The translations under genes were made by a program, and so were the position numbers. Positions 61,594 through 64,000 of a stretch of DNA of 64,000 nt are shown one piece after another. This DNA is from Anaerovibrio lipolyticus LB2005. GTDB lineage: Bacteria; Bacillota; Negativicutes; Selenomonadales; Selenomonadaceae. Location: positions 276,872-340,871 of the forward strand of contig NZ_JHYA01000001.1 of NCBI RefSeq assembly GCF_000621545.1, written 5' to 3'. Every line of letters begins with the position of its first letter. The stretch's first letter is position 1. A model generated the notes under the pieces. The model searched no databases, was not told where the DNA came from, and worked only from the letters and a program-made list of their open reading frames with translations.

Positions 61594-61622
61594 ATACTAT
61601 CATAAAGCCCATACTTAGTCAA
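61594..61622 (-). promoter_or_regulatory. Sigma-A promoter of rplU-prp-rpmA
   Basis: TTGACT (61617-61622), 17-bp spacer, TAGTAT (61594-61599). Confidence 0.8.
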
Positions 61623-61623
61623 C

Positions 61624-61666
61624 AAAAAAATAGCACGGAAATCACTAAAATTTCCATGCTATTTCA
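61624..61666 (-). terminator. Terminator downstream of the NCS2 permease gene
   Basis: AAATAGCA-T-GGAAAT ... ATTTCC-G-TGCTATTTTTTT on the minus strand. Confidence 0.9.
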
Positions 61667-61705
61667 TAATTTTATATTGCAGCCATTAAAGGCAAAAAGC
61701 CATCA

Positions 61706-63085
61706 TCAAACGTAAATATATTTTAATATGAAGATAACAGCCAAAATATACATTACTGGGCTAATGGATTTCTTTCTGAAATCGCCAGACAACACATTGA
61801 TTACAACGTAAGAAATGAAGCCCATAGCAATACCCTCAGAGATGGAGTACATAAATACCATGGTTACAGTAGCAATGTATGCAGGGAATGCCTCAGTAAG
61901 ATCAGTAAAATCAATCTTGGTAAGGGAGCTTACCATAAGGAAACCTACTACAATCAGAGCAGGTGCAGTAGCAAATGCTGGGATTGTAAGGAACAATGGT
62001 GCCAGGAACAAGCTCAAAACAAATAAGCCAGCCACAGTCCATGCAGTAAGACCAGTACGACCACCAGCACTTACACCAGCAGAGCTCTCTACATAAGTAG
62101 ATACAGTGGAAGTACCAAGAACCGCACCAAGAGAAGTAGCCAAAGAATCTGCCAGAAGAGCACCCTTTATATTAGGAAGGCGACCATCCTTATCCAGCAT
62201 ATCAGCCTTGGAAGCTACACCAATGAGAGTTCCAAGAGTATCAAAAAGGTCTACAAACATGAAGGCCAAAATAACAGTAAGGAAGTTAAAGCTCCAGATA
62301 CCGGAGAAATCAACCTGCATAAGAGTTGGGGAAAGATCTGGAATGCTGATTCCCTTGGAAAAATCAGGAATCGTAGAGAACATGCCCATCTCTGGGTTAG
62401 GAATATAAATCCCAGTAACCTCACAAATCATACCAAGAATCCATGTAAAGAGAATACCCCAAAGGATATCACCAGGGACCTTCTTATGAATGAGAACAGC
62501 AATAACCAAAATGCCGATTAAAGCAAGTACAGCACCAATACCAGTAGTATAGAAAGTGCCGTCAGCAAGAGAAGACTTAAATGGGAAAATTGAAACCAAG
62601 GTAGGGCTATCAACTACCAGCTTAGCGCTCTGCATACCGATAAAAGCAATGAAAAGGCCGATACCAGCAGTAACACCCATTTTAAGTGAGGTTGGCACAC
62701 AGTTGAAAATTGCCTCTCTCACCTTAGTAAGGGACAATATAAGGAAAATAAAGCCTTCAATAAATACTGCGGCCAAAGCCACCTGCCAGGAATACCCCAT
62801 AGCACCACATACAGTAAATGCAAAAAAGGCATTCAGGCCCATACCAGGTGCCAGTGCAAAAGGATAGTTGGCAAAAACAGCCATAAAGATAGTACCGATG
62901 GCAGAACCAATAGCTGTAGCAACAAATACAGCACCAGCATCCATACCAGTTGTGGAAAGAATACCAGGGTTAACTGCCAAGATGTAAGCCATTGTCATAA
63001 AGGTGGTAAGACCAGCAACCATCTCGGTGCGGACGGTAGTACCATTTTCCTTCAGATGAAACAGCTTCTCGAGAGTTTCACTCAT
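61706..63085 (-). CDS. NCS2-family purine permease (AzgA/PbuG-like)
   Basis: 459 residues, about 13-14 transmembrane segments. GLTTFMTMAYILAVNPGILS, YPFALAPGMGLNAFFAFTV, DLFDTLGTLIGVASKA and ESSAGVSAGGRTGLTA are typical of the AzgA branch, proton symporters for adenine, guanine or hypoxanthine. AGGAGG precedes the ATG. A -10-like TATAAT lies at 63126-63131. No purine riboswitch is seen in the leader. Confidence 0.95.
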   Translation of the reverse strand: MSETLEKLFHLKENGTTVRTEMVAGLTTFMTMAYILAVNPGILSTTGMDAGAVFVATAIGSAIGTIFMAVFANYPFALAPGMGLNAFFAFTVCGAMGYSWQVALAAVFIEGFIFLILSLTKVREAIFNCVPTSLKMGVTAGIGLFIAFIGMQSAKLVVDSPTLVSIFPFKSSLADGTFYTTGIGAVLALIGILVIAVLIHKKVPGDILWGILFTWILGMICEVTGIYIPNPEMGMFSTIPDFSKGISIPDLSPTLMQVDFSGIWSFNFLTVILAFMFVDLFDTLGTLIGVASKADMLDKDGRLPNIKGALLADSLATSLGAVLGTSTVSTYVESSAGVSAGGRTGLTAWTVAGLFVLSLFLAPLFLTIPAFATAPALIVVGFLMVSSLTKIDFTDLTEAFPAYIATVTMVFMYSISEGIAMGFISYVVINVLSGDFRKKSISPVMYILAVIFILKYIYV

Positions 63086-63186
63086 TTTTCATCCTCCTAA
63101 AAAATAATAAAGAAAAAACAAATATATTATACCCTAAGCAGTAATAAAAAACTATAAAAATCTATATTTTATGCATAAAAATACAT

Positions 63187-63219
63187 AAAAAAAGAACTTT
63201 CAGATTTCTCTAAAAGTTC
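63187..63219 (-). terminator. Terminator of the rRNA-tRNA operon
   Basis: GAACTTT ... AAAGTTC followed by TTTTTTT on the minus strand, 11 bp after tRNA-Ser. Confidence 0.88.
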
Positions 63220-63229
63220 AAATATCCAA

Positions 63230-63318
63230 TGGCGGAGCAGAGAGGATTCGAACCTCCGCAGCCTTGCGACCCTAACGATTTAGCAAACCGTCCTCTTCAG
63301 CCTCTTGAGTACTGCTCC
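63230..63318 (-). tRNA. tRNA-Ser (GCU)
   Basis: Acceptor GGAGCAG/CTGCTCC, anticodon loop TTGCTAA with GCT, long variable arm, TTCGAATCC and an encoded CCA end. Confidence 0.97.
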
Positions 63319-63339
63319 AAATCATATTAAAAACAAAAA

Positions 63340-63415
<76 letters not shown>

Positions 63416-63421
63416 GTAATA

Positions 63422-63498
63422 TGGGGCGATCGGTGGGGATCGAACCCACGCATGCTGGAGCCACAATCCAGTGTGTTAACCACTTCACCACGACCGCC
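63422..63498 (-). tRNA. tRNA-His (GUG)
   Basis: G-1 base opposite C73, acceptor GCGGTCG/CGATCGC, anticodon loop TTGTGGC, T-loop TTCGATC, encoded CCA. Confidence 0.98.
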
Positions 63499-63506
63499 AT
63501 ATTGTA

Positions 63507-63622
63507 ACCGGCAACTTCCTATCCTCCCAGGCCGTCTCCAGCCAAGTACTTTCGGCGTTTATGTGCTTAACTACTGTGTTCGGAATGGGAACAGGTGGGA
63601 CCACATAGCCATCATCACCGGA
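63507..63622 (-). rRNA. rrf: 5S ribosomal RNA
   Basis: The minus strand holds GATGGCTATGTGG, CCCACCTGTTCCCATTCCG, GAACACAGTAGTTAAGC and GGCTGGAGACGGCCTGGGAGGATAG, the 5S core, closed by CCGG ends. Lies between the 23S end and tRNA-His. Confidence 0.96.
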
Positions 63623-63700
63623 TATACAATTTTTTGAAGACATTTTTAAATGTGCCTCCAAAACTATACAGAAACAAGAACCATCTTAGTAAGCGCTTTT

Positions 63701-64000
63701 TAAGTTAAGCCCTCGACTTATTAGTACTGGTCCGCTTCACATGTCACCACGCTTCCACTTCCAGCCTATCTACCTCATCGTCTATAAGGAGTCTTACCAG
63801 ATTACTCTGTGAGAGATCTCATCTCAAGGCGGGTTTCACGCTTAGATGCTTTCAGCGTTTATCCCTTCCGAACGCAGCTACCCAGCTGTACAACTGGCGT
63901 CATAACTGGTACACCGTTGGTTCGTCCACTCCGGTCCTCTCGTACTAGGAGCAGCTCCCTTCAAATCTCTTACGCCCGCGATGGATATGGACCGAACTGT
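63701..64000 (-). rRNA. rrl: 23S ribosomal RNA, 3' end (partial)
   Basis: The minus strand holds the 3' domain VI of 23S rRNA, including CTCCTAGTACGAGAGGACCGG (the sarcin-ricin loop) and ending TACTAATAAGTCGAGGGCTTAA. It continues past the right edge. The exact 3' end is approximate. Confidence 0.97.

Noticed and set aside
63086..63186. Purine riboswitch ahead of the NCS2 permease
   Set aside because: I looked for the conserved core and paired arms and found only an A/T-rich leader with a -10-like box.

Overview
The window reads as chromosomal DNA of a low-to-mid-GC anaerobic Firmicute. Gene content and order (rplU-prp-rpmA-obgE-yhbY-proB-proA-nadD-yqeK-LCP-rsfS, an ispH gene joined to a four-domain rpsA, a long HflX, an L27 with a cleavable N-terminus plus Prp protease, and S-box, B12 and TPP-type leaders) point to the Negativicutes, perhaps a Selenomonas/Anaerovibrio relative. 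The lineage is inferred from protein and leader style, not from a search. Almost everything is on the minus strand; the exceptions are the U32 peptidase, the class III aminotransferase and lexA.

Layout. 1-1.6 kb: the 5' part of an N-formylglutamate amidohydrolase-family gene behind a SAM riboswitch, and a Bro-N/DinD-like protein with an SOS-like operator in its promoter. 1.7-12.7 kb: an MBL hydrolase, bifunctional Rel, RecJ, cobalamin adenosyltransferase, Ndk, a gamma-carbonic-anhydrase-like protein, the CCA enzyme, and a threonine unit (UPF0735 ACT protein, hom, thrB). 12.7-22.7 kb: a tightly overlapping housekeeping run (plsY, der, PDZ-radical SAM DUF512, rpsA, ispH, plsC, cmk, aroA, an HI0933-type flavoprotein, a 23S pseudouridine synthase). 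22.9-28.9 kb: U32 protein, aminotransferase, a FIST-GGDEF protein and lexA. 29-37 kb: methionine-gamma-lyase-like protein, HflX with an N-terminal JAMM-like domain, a nucleoid-associated protein, DUF554 (apparent AUU start) and a hybrid sensor kinase with two solute-binding domains.

37-48.5 kb is the metal/B12 region: an uncharacterised three-gene CobW cluster including a histidine-rich G3E GTPase, a CstA transporter, and a cobalamin-riboswitch-controlled nickel/peptide-type ABC transporter operon that ends in a MATE exporter. 48.6-53.7 kb: rpsI-rplM, a thiazole-salvage operon (thiW-thiM) with a multi-element leader, cheV and a CvfB-like protein. 53.4-61.6 kb: the Obg/proline/NAD/ribosome cluster. 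61.7-64 kb: an NCS2 purine permease and the 3' end of an rRNA operon (23S end, 5S, tRNA-His, tRNA-Trp, tRNA-Ser).

Several genes meet in cobalt/B12 use (B12-switched transporter, CobW GTPases, PduO-type adenosyltransferase). The best candidates for something undescribed are the JAMM-HflX fusion, the thiW leader (a divergent TPP-like aptamer followed by a terminator with an embedded structure), the CobW cluster with its orphan gene, the SAM-controlled amidohydrolase, and MATE inside a B12 regulon.
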